Shown here piece by piece: positions 5,220 to 12,146 of a stretch of 12,749 bases of DNA. The position numbers and the translations under genes were made by a program. Origin of the DNA: Oligoflexaceae bacterium (GTDB taxonomy: Bacteria > Bdellovibrionota_B > Oligoflexia > Oligoflexales > Oligoflexaceae); the NCBI GenBank assembly GCA_947474445.1, contig CANJJY010000085.1:1-12749 (forward strand), in the 5' to 3' direction. Under the pieces are notes generated by a model. It worked only from the letters and a program-made list of their open reading frames with translations, did no database searches and was not told the DNA's origin. Positions within the stretch are counted from its first letter, which is position 1, and each line of letters opens with the position of its first letter.

Positions 5220-7619
5220 TTAAGTGGGATTGACCACGGGCTCACCAATTTTGGCTTGATCGCTGATCACAAACCACTCAAATCGGCAGGCATTGGGTTT
5301 TTTGCTGGGGCAGGTGCGAGCGACCAGCGGATTATTTACAGCTTCGAGATATTCGAGCTCGGTAAGATCTTTCAGGGGAGCAAGATCGGTCACACGATTA
5401 TCTGTTAGAATCAGCACTTTTAGCTGTCTGAAGGGAGCCAGCTCCGCGACGCTGGTCAGAGAATTACCCGAGAGGTTAAGTTCTTCTAAGGCTCCCAGTA
5501 AGCCAAGACCTTGCAAACTCGTCAGGCCTTCTCCTGGTTCGTTTTGAACAGACAATCGCTTCAAAGCGGGAAGATTGTTCAGACCTTTCAGACTTTTCAA
5601 AGGATTGCGGTTCAAGTTGAGATAGACCAGTTGCGGAAACGCAGAGAGATTACCGACCGCGCTCAACAGATTGCCATCGAAATCGAGCTTTTCGAGCAGA
5701 GGGAGATCTTCCATGAGGGGCATTTGACGCAAGCCGTTCTTCATCAGACTGATCTCTTTCAAGGCGGGCAGACGGGCAATGAGATCGATGCCATCGAGTT
5801 GATTCTCTACGATATCCAGGCTTTTGAGCAGCGGCATATCGGAGATGGAACGGATGCGCCTGATGTTCTTGTTCGATATGATCGAGAGTTCTTCTAGCGC
5901 TGCCGCCTGATGAAAGTTGAGCTCACCGCTAAAATCGCTGGCGTAGAGAGTGAACTTTTGTAAGGTGGGCAGGCTGCTGGGAATGCTGCGCAGGCCTTGC
6001 ACTTCGAGTAAAGCGAGATCATGAAGCGATGCCATGCTCTCGGGCAAGCCAGATACGTTGATTTTCTCAAGCCGCAAGGACTCAAGACCGGCGAGCATCG
6101 TCAGATCCAAAGCCTGTGGGAGGACCAGGTTGTCCAACATGAGAGTTCGCAGAGGCAGTCGCTCCAGTCCCGAAAGGCTGGCGAGATCGAGGTGCGAAAG
6201 TTCGAGACGTTTGAGTTTTTTCAATTGACTGAGATCACCGAGATCGACCGGAGCGAAGGAATTGTGAATGCGCAAATCTTCCAACTGAGCAAAACCTTGG
6301 ATCCGCAGCGAAGGCTGGACCTGAACTGACCTTCGGTCAGACACGGTATTATCGACGATCTCGAGGTGCTTGAGCGTGGTGAGCTGAGCGATCGGACTCA
6401 AATCTTCGATACTGTGATCGTTGAGCACTAGCTCTTCAATGCCCATCGTCGCCAAGCTCGCCAGGGGCCTGACATCCTCAAGTCGCGCGCTATCGACGAA
6501 GTTAGTGGGATCGTAGCCAGGTATCGTCAACTTAGGATCGGCCGCCAGCATCTTGCGCAACCAGACCTCGGCCACCGCGCAGTCTTCAAACACCTCACGA
6601 GCTTTGGCAGGATCATCCGCCTTCAAGCGATAATCGCTGGCGAGCCGTATCAAACGCTGCACTGTAAACCAGGCCGGGTCTTCGTGATTGTCATAGGCAC
6701 ACCACCCAGCAAAATCGACAGGCGTTTCGCTGAGGGCGTTGAGAGGTTCGACTGCCGGTCGAGGATTGATATTCGCGTTGTAGGTAAGAGTCACCCCTGA
6801 GGTTTCTTCGATCCAGCGTACGTAATCACCGACAAAATTATAGATGGCATGTCCCGTGTCACAGATCGTATCGAGATTTTCAGAAACGAGAATGCGGTCC
6901 CAGCCCATAAAATCACCGGCTAGATACCAAGTTCCATCGTGCTTGACGTAAGCCGGTCCCCCGCTATCGCCAAAGCATGGCCCATGGTCCGGTCGCGGGC
7001 CGATGACGATGAGGCTAAAGAGCCGCCCGTGCTTGACAAACTCCTGCACCGAAGTATCGACATAGAGAAGCTGCCCTCCTTGACACCCTTCATCCCCATC
7101 GGCACACTGTGAAGCAGTGCGGCCATAGCCAGCAATCGATAGATCTTTTCCGGGCTGCAAAAGCGTCGAGTCCTGCCAGATTTCAAGCGGTCGATAACCT
7201 TCCGGAGCTGGCTGAGCCAGCCTCACCCAACCGATGTCAAAGTTAGATTCAAATTTTTGAAATTTCTTAAAGGTATCTTTCGCGACCACCTTGAGCCGCG
7301 GCGATTGGCGGTCTTTCACCAACGGTCCGAAGAAAACCTCAATTTCTTCCGGTCTCTTGTCGAAAATGCAGTGTGCAGCGGTGACGACGAGATCGGGCGC
7401 AATCAAGGTGCCCGAACAAAAGGATTCGCCGCTGAATGGATCGACGAGAGCGACGGCGCTCCAACTCGATGGATGGGCAGCGGTCGGCAGCGAACCGTTC
7501 ACCATGCGCAGCGTGGAAGGCTCCGTGTCGCGGCTACACATTTGAAGCACGAGAGGAGAGATCAGTATGAAGATCACGAAAGGCAGCTGAGGAAAAGAGA
7601 GGCCTCGACGAACTTGCAT
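5220..7619 (-). CDS. lipoprotein: trypsin-family (S1) serine protease fused to leucine-rich repeats
   Basis: About 799 residues. The N-terminus has a basic start, a hydrophobic stretch and a lipobox-like LQMC with Cys28; Met at -1 is unusual, so lipidation is probable but not certain. An S1 protease domain spans about 39-274: RMVNG resembles the R-IVGG activation site; the triad is His83 in VVTAAHC, Asp128 in NFDIGWV and Ser219 in CFGDSGGP. The S1-pocket position six before the serine is Gly, not the Asp of trypsin, so basic-residue specificity is not expected. After a linker of about 105 residues, leucine-rich repeats run from about 380 to 767 (for example LEELNLSGNSLTSVAEL), around 17 units of 20-24 residues, then a short tail with two Cys. 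It should be a membrane-anchored extracytoplasmic protease whose LRR domain binds a protein or glycan. Divergent from a second S1 protease; followed by the cytochrome gene. Confidence 0.88.
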   Translation of the reverse strand: MQVRRGLSFPQLPFVIFILISPLVLQMCSRDTEPSTLRMVNGSLPTAAHPSSWSAVALVDPFSGESFCSGTLIAPDLVVTAAHCIFDKRPEEIEVFFGPLVKDRQSPRLKVVAKDTFKKFQKFESNFDIGWVRLAQPAPEGYRPLEIWQDSTLLQPGKDLSIAGYGRTASQCADGDEGCQGGQLLYVDTSVQEFVKHGRLFSLIVIGPRPDHGPCFGDSGGPAYVKHDGTWYLAGDFMGWDRILVSENLDTICDTGHAIYNFVGDYVRWIEETSGVTLTYNANINPRPAVEPLNALSETPVDFAGWCAYDNHEDPAWFTVQRLIRLASDYRLKADDPAKAREVFEDCAVAEVWLRKMLAADPKLTIPGYDPTNFVDSARLEDVRPLASLATMGIEELVLNDHSIEDLSPIAQLTTLKHLEIVDNTVSDRRSVQVQPSLRIQGFAQLEDLRIHNSFAPVDLGDLSQLKKLKRLELSHLDLASLSGLERLPLRTLMLDNLVLPQALDLTMLAGLESLRLEKINVSGLPESMASLHDLALLEVQGLRSIPSSLPTLQKFTLYASDFSGELNFHQAAALEELSIISNKNIRRIRSISDMPLLKSLDIVENQLDGIDLIARLPALKEISLMKNGLRQMPLMEDLPLLEKLDFDGNLLSAVGNLSAFPQLVYLNLNRNPLKSLKGLNNLPALKRLSVQNEPGEGLTSLQGLGLLGALEELNLSGNSLTSVAELAPFRQLKVLILTDNRVTDLAPLKDLTELEYLEAVNNPLVARTCPSKKPNACRFEWFVISDQAKIGEPVVNPT

Positions 7620-7628
7620 AGTCATACT

Positions 7629-7634
7629 CTCCCT
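7629..7634 (-). promoter_or_regulatory. ribosome binding site choosing the protease-LRR start
   Basis: AGGGAG on the minus strand lies nine bases before the ATG at 7617-7619 but only three before the alternative ATG at 7623-7625, so the inner ATG is preferred. The reading frame is open further upstream to 7703, but that would put 28 His/Arg-rich residues before the signal sequence. Confidence 0.55.
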
Positions 7635-7705
7635 GTGCGACGATTCTCGGTGGAGACGAGTGCAGACTTTGTGCCAGCGGCCCTCGTGCGCCGCTTGAGC
7701 CATGC

Positions 7706-7735
7706 AGCGAACTATGTACTCAACAGAAGTTCGCT
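7706..7735. repeat. inverted repeat AGCGAACT - 14 bp - AGTTCGCT
   Basis: Two perfect 8-bp arms (7706-7713 and 7728-7735) have centres 22 bp apart, about two helical turns, as in many dimeric-repressor operators. It lies about 87-116 bp upstream of the protease-LRR start. It could instead form a hairpin in that gene's leader RNA. Function is inferred only from symmetry and position. Confidence 0.4.
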
Positions 7736-7878
7736 TATCTGCTGTGCTTTTGCCCGTTTAACGAGGCATCTGCAACGCTTTTTACCGCTAGCTTGATTTG
7801 CGCCTAAGCTCCAAAGCTGCCGGTGAAAAAGTGCCAAATCACACGCAAAAAAAAAGCGCCGCGAGACTCGACAAAACA

Positions 7879-7907
7879 TTTACACGACAAGCGATCGGGA
7901 TTATGTT
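7879..7907 (+). promoter_or_regulatory. possible sigma-70 promoter for the second protease operon
   Basis: TTTACA (7879-7884, 5 of 6 to the -35 consensus), 17 bp, then TATGTT (7902-7907, 4 of 6 to the -10). This would give a leader of about 110 nt before the ATG at 8025. An A-tract at 7847-7855 lies just upstream, where an UP element could be. Consensus match only. Confidence 0.4.
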
Positions 7908-8024
7908 GACTAGCAGGCCAAGGGATAGTGTTCGCACAGTGGATGCAACTTTCAGGTGGCAGGATTCGACCCCAAGGGCGAATCAGAGCTGGGAACGCGG
8001 CCTTGGATGCAAAAGGAGAACACC

Positions 8025-8843
8025 ATGAAAAAGATACGGCATTTCATCGGGACCTTCAGCAGTGTCATGGGTATGGTGGCCTGCGGTAGCGGCGGGAAGC
8101 CAGCCGAATCGAACCTCAAACTGACCAACGCCATTCCAGCGGAAGACACAGAATTCCCAGCTGTGGTTCTCCTTTATCATCCTGACGCAAGCAATCCGAC
8201 ATATTGCACCGCGACCTTTATCAACGACCATCAAGCCATTACGGCTGCTCACTGTCTCGGCAGCTCGGCCGATGGACAGGGCGACATGTACCTCGTGCGC
8301 CCTCAGGTCGACGCTCAGGGCCAGCGCAGTTTTGAAGTCAAAGCTCGTGCCGTGCGCACGCACATCCATCCGGAGTATGACCTCAGTCAACGCAATGCGA
8401 TCACCGCAACGGATCTGGCCATCATCGATTTTCCTGGTGGCACCGCTCCCGCGAGCTTCAAGTTGGGCGAAGAAAGTCCTCAGTTGAATGAAAAAGTCAC
8501 TCTTGTCGGATTCGGTGGACAAGAGAGTGGAGAGAAAGGGATACAGGGAGCGAGAACGGTTGGAGACAAGCGCTACGGCAGCAACACGGTGAAGAGCTGC
8601 ACGCAGGGTCTTCTTACGCTTTCTGGCCTACCCCGCACGCGAGAGTCTTTTCCTGTTGGCCAACACGTGGCGAGTGCGCAAGGCGATTCAGGGAGTCCCT
8701 GGCTGGTGAATGGTCAATTGGCGAGCGTCACCATCGGGGGCGAAGTCAAGCAGATGGCTCAAGGCCAGGAAATCGGCTTGACCTATGCGGTCGATCTCAA
8801 CAGCGAGAGTAGCCGCAGCTTCTTGAGCTCAGTCATCGATTGA
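8025..8843 (+). CDS. trypsin-family (S1) serine protease lipoprotein
   Basis: The 272-residue protein has a signal sequence ending in a lipobox, MVAC with Cys20, followed by a Gly/Ser-rich spacer, so it is probably a lipoprotein facing the periplasm or cell surface. The S1 protease triad is visible: His76 in AITAAHC, Asp130 in ATDLAIIDF, Ser222 in GDSGSPW. The usual GDSGGP has Ser in place of the second Gly. The pocket position six before the serine is Ala, so this is not a classic trypsin specificity. Cysteines are few (one beside the His, one upstream, one near residue 192). The ATG at 8025 is preferred over in-frame starts upstream (open to 7956) because AAAGGAG lies six bases before it and the signal sequence starts there. 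Its stop overlaps the start of the next gene by four bases (TTGA), implying translational coupling. Confidence 0.88.
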   Translation: MKKIRHFIGTFSSVMGMVACGSGGKPAESNLKLTNAIPAEDTEFPAVVLLYHPDASNPTYCTATFINDHQAITAAHCLGSSADGQGDMYLVRPQVDAQGQRSFEVKARAVRTHIHPEYDLSQRNAITATDLAIIDFPGGTAPASFKLGEESPQLNEKVTLVGFGGQESGEKGIQGARTVGDKRYGSNTVKSCTQGLLTLSGLPRTRESFPVGQHVASAQGDSGSPWLVNGQLASVTIGGEVKQMAQGQEIGLTYAVDLNSESSRSFLSSVID

Positions 8844-10753
8844 AACGTAGAACCTCCTCTCAAAATCAACTCCCGACGCGCGTGCTCATGCACGCGCTTG
8901 TCATTCTCACTCTCTATCAAATGCTTAGGCTCCTGTTCTGGTGGCAGAATCGGCTACAATTTCCAGATCTAGTTTGGGACGATGCAACTCGCTTCGCCTG
9001 GTATGGTTTGCGCTTTGACCTCGCAGCCCTCGCCATGAGCAATGGCTTGAGTTACGTCGTCATCTTAATTCCCTGGCCGCGCGCGTACCGTTTTGCAGTC
9101 GCTTGGTTTGCGGTGGGCTTGGCGACCTGCGCCAATGCCTTAGCTGTTGGCCTCAATCTGGTCGACGTCGAATATTATAAATTTACCGGCAAACGGCTCA
9201 CCTTGGATTCTTTTGCTATCGCGCACGACATTGGCCAGCAGTTCGGACAGATTGCCCGCTACTATTGGCTCAATAGTTTGCTTCTGCTTCTTCTTTGGTT
9301 TCTGGTCGCCTGGATCAGCGCGCGCCTGCTTTTTCCCTTTGAATCAAAATACCGGGAGGCGACGCGGAGGCATAAGGTCGGGCAATGGGCCTGGACTCTG
9401 ATCACGATCGCGGCGATTGCACTCGCGATGCGCGGCGGCTGGCAGGCAAAACCTTTGATCCCCGCGCAAGCTTTCGCCGATATAGGCGGACGAGCGGGTG
9501 TGATCTCACTGAACAGCACCTTTACCGTTCTCAAATCTAGTTCCAAAGTATCTCTTTCCGAAGATCATTTTTTCAGCGCTGCGGAGCTCAAATCTCTGCT
9601 TCCTCCCCAAGGAGCCGGGGACCCGGTGCTGACCAAAGATGGCCGAAAGCCCAAGAACGTCGTCCTCGTCATCCTCGAAAGCTTTGGCCAAGAATACGTT
9701 CAACCCGGGCCTGGCAAGGTTTCCTATGCGCCGTTTCTAGCCGGACTGATGCAGAAGGGCTCATCCTATCCGGAAGCATTTGCCAACGGTCGTCGTTCGA
9801 TCGACGCCCTGCCTTCCATTCTGGCCTCCGTTCCGGCCTGGATGGAACCGCCTTTTATCACCTCGCCTTATCAAACCAATCAAGTGATCGGCCTGGCTTC
9901 GCAACTCAAGAGCGCTGGCTACCAGAGCACCTTTTATCATGGCGGCCGCAATGGAACGATGTTCTTTGATCTGATGGCCCAGCAGTTTGGCTTTGATCAC
10001 TACAAGGGAGCCAACGAATATCCCTTGTCCGGTGACGACGATGGGCAATGGGGGATATTTGATGAGCCCTTTCTGCAGTTTGTCGCCAAAGATCTCACGG
10101 CCCAGAACGAACCATTCTTCGCGACGATCTTCACTTTGAGCTCGCATCATCCCTATCGGATTCCCGACGCCTACCAGGGACGATTTCCCAAAGGAACTCT
10201 CGAGATTCATGAGAGCATCGGTTATGCCGACTACGCCCTGCAAAAATTCTATGAGACCGCGCGCCAGCAGAAATGGTTTGCTGACACGCTGTTTATTTTT
10301 ACGGCCGACCACACGTCAAAATCCGAAGATCCTCTCTACGAAACATCCTACGGACGCTATGCCGTCCCTCTGCTGTTTATTCAAAACGATCAAGCCCTAA
10401 CTTTTCCCCAACCGAACGAACCCGCGCAGCATGCCGACATCATGCCGACCGTTCTCGATTTGCTCGGCATCCCCGCTCCTCAGCACACACCTTTTGGTCA
10501 AAGCCTGGCGCGTCCCTTGAGCCGTCCTGGTGTGGTCCTCTATGAAGGCGAGACTTATCACCTCTTCAGCCGCGATCAAGTTTTGAGTTGGTCGCGTGAA
10601 GGATCGGCTAAGATGTTCCGCTGGCCGCTTGATCCTCTTCTGACTCAAGCTCTCACCCCACTTCCCAGCGCAGCCGACGCTCAACTGAGGTATCTCAAAG
10701 CGCAGATTCAAGCTTATAATAATGGAATGGTGCAGAATCACTTGATCTGGTAA
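8840..10753 (+). CDS. LtaS-like/sulfatase-fold membrane phosphoglycerol (or phosphoethanolamine) transferase
   Basis: This 637-residue protein has an N-terminal membrane region with about five segments (near 15-35, 68-82, 84-108, 145-165, 183-198) and an extracytoplasmic alkaline-phosphatase-superfamily domain from about 270. Metal and catalytic residues fit the LTA-synthase family: VLVILESFG with Glu280, NGRRSIDALPS with Ser320 at the nucleophile position (Thr in the S. aureus enzyme), HHPY at 436-439, and FTADHTS with Asp490 and His491. It probably moves a phosphate-linked head group from a phospholipid to an envelope glycan or lipid; the acceptor is unknown. A diderm host would not be expected to make Gram-positive lipoteichoic acid. 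The start is TTG at 8840, overlapping the protease stop. No good ribosome binding site is seen, consistent with coupling. An alternative ATG at 8888 would keep the first membrane segment but lose the basic N-terminus. Confidence 0.88.
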   Translation: MKRRTSSQNQLPTRVLMHALVILTLYQMLRLLFWWQNRLQFPDLVWDDATRFAWYGLRFDLAALAMSNGLSYVVILIPWPRAYRFAVAWFAVGLATCANALAVGLNLVDVEYYKFTGKRLTLDSFAIAHDIGQQFGQIARYYWLNSLLLLLLWFLVAWISARLLFPFESKYREATRRHKVGQWAWTLITIAAIALAMRGGWQAKPLIPAQAFADIGGRAGVISLNSTFTVLKSSSKVSLSEDHFFSAAELKSLLPPQGAGDPVLTKDGRKPKNVVLVILESFGQEYVQPGPGKVSYAPFLAGLMQKGSSYPEAFANGRRSIDALPSILASVPAWMEPPFITSPYQTNQVIGLASQLKSAGYQSTFYHGGRNGTMFFDLMAQQFGFDHYKGANEYPLSGDDDGQWGIFDEPFLQFVAKDLTAQNEPFFATIFTLSSHHPYRIPDAYQGRFPKGTLEIHESIGYADYALQKFYETARQQKWFADTLFIFTADHTSKSEDPLYETSYGRYAVPLLFIQNDQALTFPQPNEPAQHADIMPTVLDLLGIPAPQHTPFGQSLARPLSRPGVVLYEGETYHLFSRDQVLSWSREGSAKMFRWPLDPLLTQALTPLPSAADAQLRYLKAQIQAYNNGMVQNHLIW

Positions 10754-10763
10754 AGATGCAAAG

Positions 10764-10793
10764 GGTCTCGACGCGAGACCACTAGAGGTTTTT
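10764..10793 (+). terminator. possible weak terminator or attenuator hairpin
   Basis: GGTCTCG-acg-CGAGACC (10764-10780) is a perfect 7-bp GC-rich stem. The five-T run comes eight bases later (10789-10793) rather than directly after the stem, so termination would be weak at best. It lies between the membrane transferase stop and the hydrolase ribosome binding site, and could be a partial terminator or an mRNA-stabilising hairpin. Confidence 0.35.
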
Positions 10794-10814
10794 GGAAGCT
10801 GAGGAGATCAAAGT

Positions 10815-11966
10815 ATGGTTGAAGGTCAGGCAACTCGATCTTGGCTTCAATGGCTTTTAAGTGCCCAAGTCAGCGATTTAAATGTTAGAAACTGGGTCCT
10901 CAACCGGCGCTCACAGGTTCACGAGAATCTGCGTGCATCCCTCAAGAAAAAAGGTGGTTTGGCTGCCGCCGTATTCAGTCCCCTCCTCGAAGTCGATTCT
11001 AATAAGGCTTCCTACAGCGAACATTTCGAACAAGCAAAATTTCATACCCGCGCTCACATTGGCGAAACAATTTTCAGGTCATGTATTCATCTCGCGCGTC
11101 AATGGATCGGCGCCAGTGTCCATGAGCTGGACTTAAAGGCTGGTCGCCTGCGGTACTGGAAGACGGGAAATCAAAATGCCGAAACGATTCTCTACTTTCA
11201 CGGTTTTGGCGACAGTATGGACGGCATCTATCCTTTTGCTCTCCATCTGACTAAACACTTCAACCTAGTCGTGCCCGATTTGCCTGGCTTTGGGCAAAGC
11301 TTCAAGAGGAAGGACCTGCCGCATAATTATGAGTCCTATGCAGAATGGATTGCAGAATTTGCCGAAGCCGCCGCTTTGGGGCCGGTCCACGTCGTCGGTA
11401 ATTCGCTCGGTGGCGCCTTCGCCATGATGTTCGCGCAGAAGCGCCCTGATTTGGTTCAATCCCTCACGCTGATCAATTCAGCCGCCATCACAGATTTCAA
11501 GAACCCTTCAATTTACGACGAATTTTTGGCCGGTGAAATCATGTTTCAAGTCAAAACCGTCGAAGAATTTGACCGGTTCTGGCGCCGTGTGTTTCATCGT
11601 CCGCCTGTTTTGCCTCCTTTCGTGAAGGACTATTTGCTGCGCAATTTTCGCGAAAACCACGAGTGGTATGGGCATCTGATCAAGCAAATGTTTGCTGATA
11701 TTCCGGGCAAGAATCACCCTCGGTACAAAGATTTGTTTATGAATCAGCATATGGCCAAGATCAAGGTCCCGACTTTGATCATCTGGGGCGATCGAGACAG
11801 CCTCTTTCCCCTCTCCTTTGGTCAACGCGGACACAAGCTTCTCCGCAACAGTCGCATGGTGGTGCTGGAGGGCGTAGGACACGCGCCTCAAGTCGAAGTT
11901 CCCGGTCTCGTGGCCCGCCATCTGAGGGAGTTTATCGGCTCGCTCGAGCCGGCTGTAGCATCCTGA
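10815..11966 (+). CDS. alpha/beta-hydrolase-fold protein
   Basis: In this 383-residue protein, residues about 1-105 form an unusual N-terminal helical region. A canonical alpha/beta hydrolase domain runs from about 106. Seen: oxyanion-hole motif YFHGFGD (127-133), nucleophile elbow VGNSLGG with Ser197, acid WGDRDSLFP with Asp328, and catalytic histidine VGHAPQ with His356. The segment VVPDLPGFGQS is typical of C-C hydrolases, esterases and haloperoxidase-like members. There is no clear signal peptide; the N-terminus is basic with an amphipathic look (SWLQWLLSAQ), so peripheral membrane contact is possible. The substrate cannot be named, though lipid or ester hydrolysis is the cautious guess. 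The start has GAGGAG eight bases before the ATG. It follows the membrane transferase by 61 bp on the same strand with a hairpin between, so it may be partly cotranscribed. Confidence 0.88.
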   Translation: MVEGQATRSWLQWLLSAQVSDLNVRNWVLNRRSQVHENLRASLKKKGGLAAAVFSPLLEVDSNKASYSEHFEQAKFHTRAHIGETIFRSCIHLARQWIGASVHELDLKAGRLRYWKTGNQNAETILYFHGFGDSMDGIYPFALHLTKHFNLVVPDLPGFGQSFKRKDLPHNYESYAEWIAEFAEAAALGPVHVVGNSLGGAFAMMFAQKRPDLVQSLTLINSAAITDFKNPSIYDEFLAGEIMFQVKTVEEFDRFWRRVFHRPPVLPPFVKDYLLRNFRENHEWYGHLIKQMFADIPGKNHPRYKDLFMNQHMAKIKVPTLIIWGDRDSLFPLSFGQRGHKLLRNSRMVVLEGVGHAPQVEVPGLVARHLREFIGSLEPAVAS

Positions 11967-11983
11967 AATCTCTTGTCTGCATA

Positions 11984-12003
11984 GAGCTCCTTTTCGGGAG
12001 CTC
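11984..12003 (+). terminator. possible terminator hairpin after the hydrolase
   Basis: GAGCTCC-ttttcg-GGAGCTC is a perfect 7-bp GC-rich stem with a 6-nt loop, 17 bp past the hydrolase stop. What follows is only a mixed pyrimidine stretch (accctcatttcccc), not a clean T run, so strength is uncertain. The position between two transcription units supports it. Confidence 0.4.
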
Positions 12004-12070
12004 ACCCTCATTTCCCCACCTTAAATCTCAAACCTAAAATATTGAAACAATTATGTTTATCTAGCTTTGG

Positions 12071-12097
12071 TCAAGAAATTTTAAAAGTTTCCGATAA
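12071..12097 (+). promoter_or_regulatory. FliA (sigma-28)-like promoter for the EF-hand lipoprotein
   Basis: TCAAG (12071-12075), exactly 14 bp, then TCCGATAA (12090-12097). The known flagellar sigma factor pattern is TAAAGTTT-N11-GCCGATAA, which puts the same 14 bp between TAAAG and GCCGATAA; TCAAG is a known variant of the -35. Seven of eight -10 bases match. The ATG follows 49 bp later. The A+T-rich surroundings raise the chance of a random match. Confidence 0.42.
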
Positions 12098-12146
12098 GAC
12101 CTTCTGCTTCTCATGTTTCAACTGGTTTGAAGAAAGAGGAAACCCA

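Larger units (their letters stand above)
7620..8024. other. 405-bp divergent intergenic region between two protease genes
   Basis: This stretch has no convincing gene. It holds the ribosome binding sites and leaders of both protease genes, a perfect 8-bp dyad (7706-7735), a nine-A tract (7847-7855) and a plausible promoter toward the right (7879-7907). Short open frames in it lack ribosome binding sites and have unprotein-like composition. The left-facing promoter was not located with confidence. Confidence 0.6.

Noticed and set aside
5511..6329. Plus-strand open frames of about 100-130 codons opposite the LRR region
   Set aside because: They are antisense shadows of the repetitive LRR coding sequence. 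They are Gln/Glu-rich because they mirror Leu codons, and they lack ribosome binding sites.
7737..7760. FliA-like TAAAC-N13-GCAGATAA on the minus strand upstream of the protease-LRR gene
   Set aside because: The spacing is one base short and the -10 has a mismatch in the conserved CC, so it is too weak to list as a promoter.
7798..8028. A 76-codon frame on the plus strand upstream of the second protease
   Set aside because: It starts at TTG without a ribosome binding site, has unprotein-like composition, contains the candidate promoter, and overlaps the real ATG at 8025.
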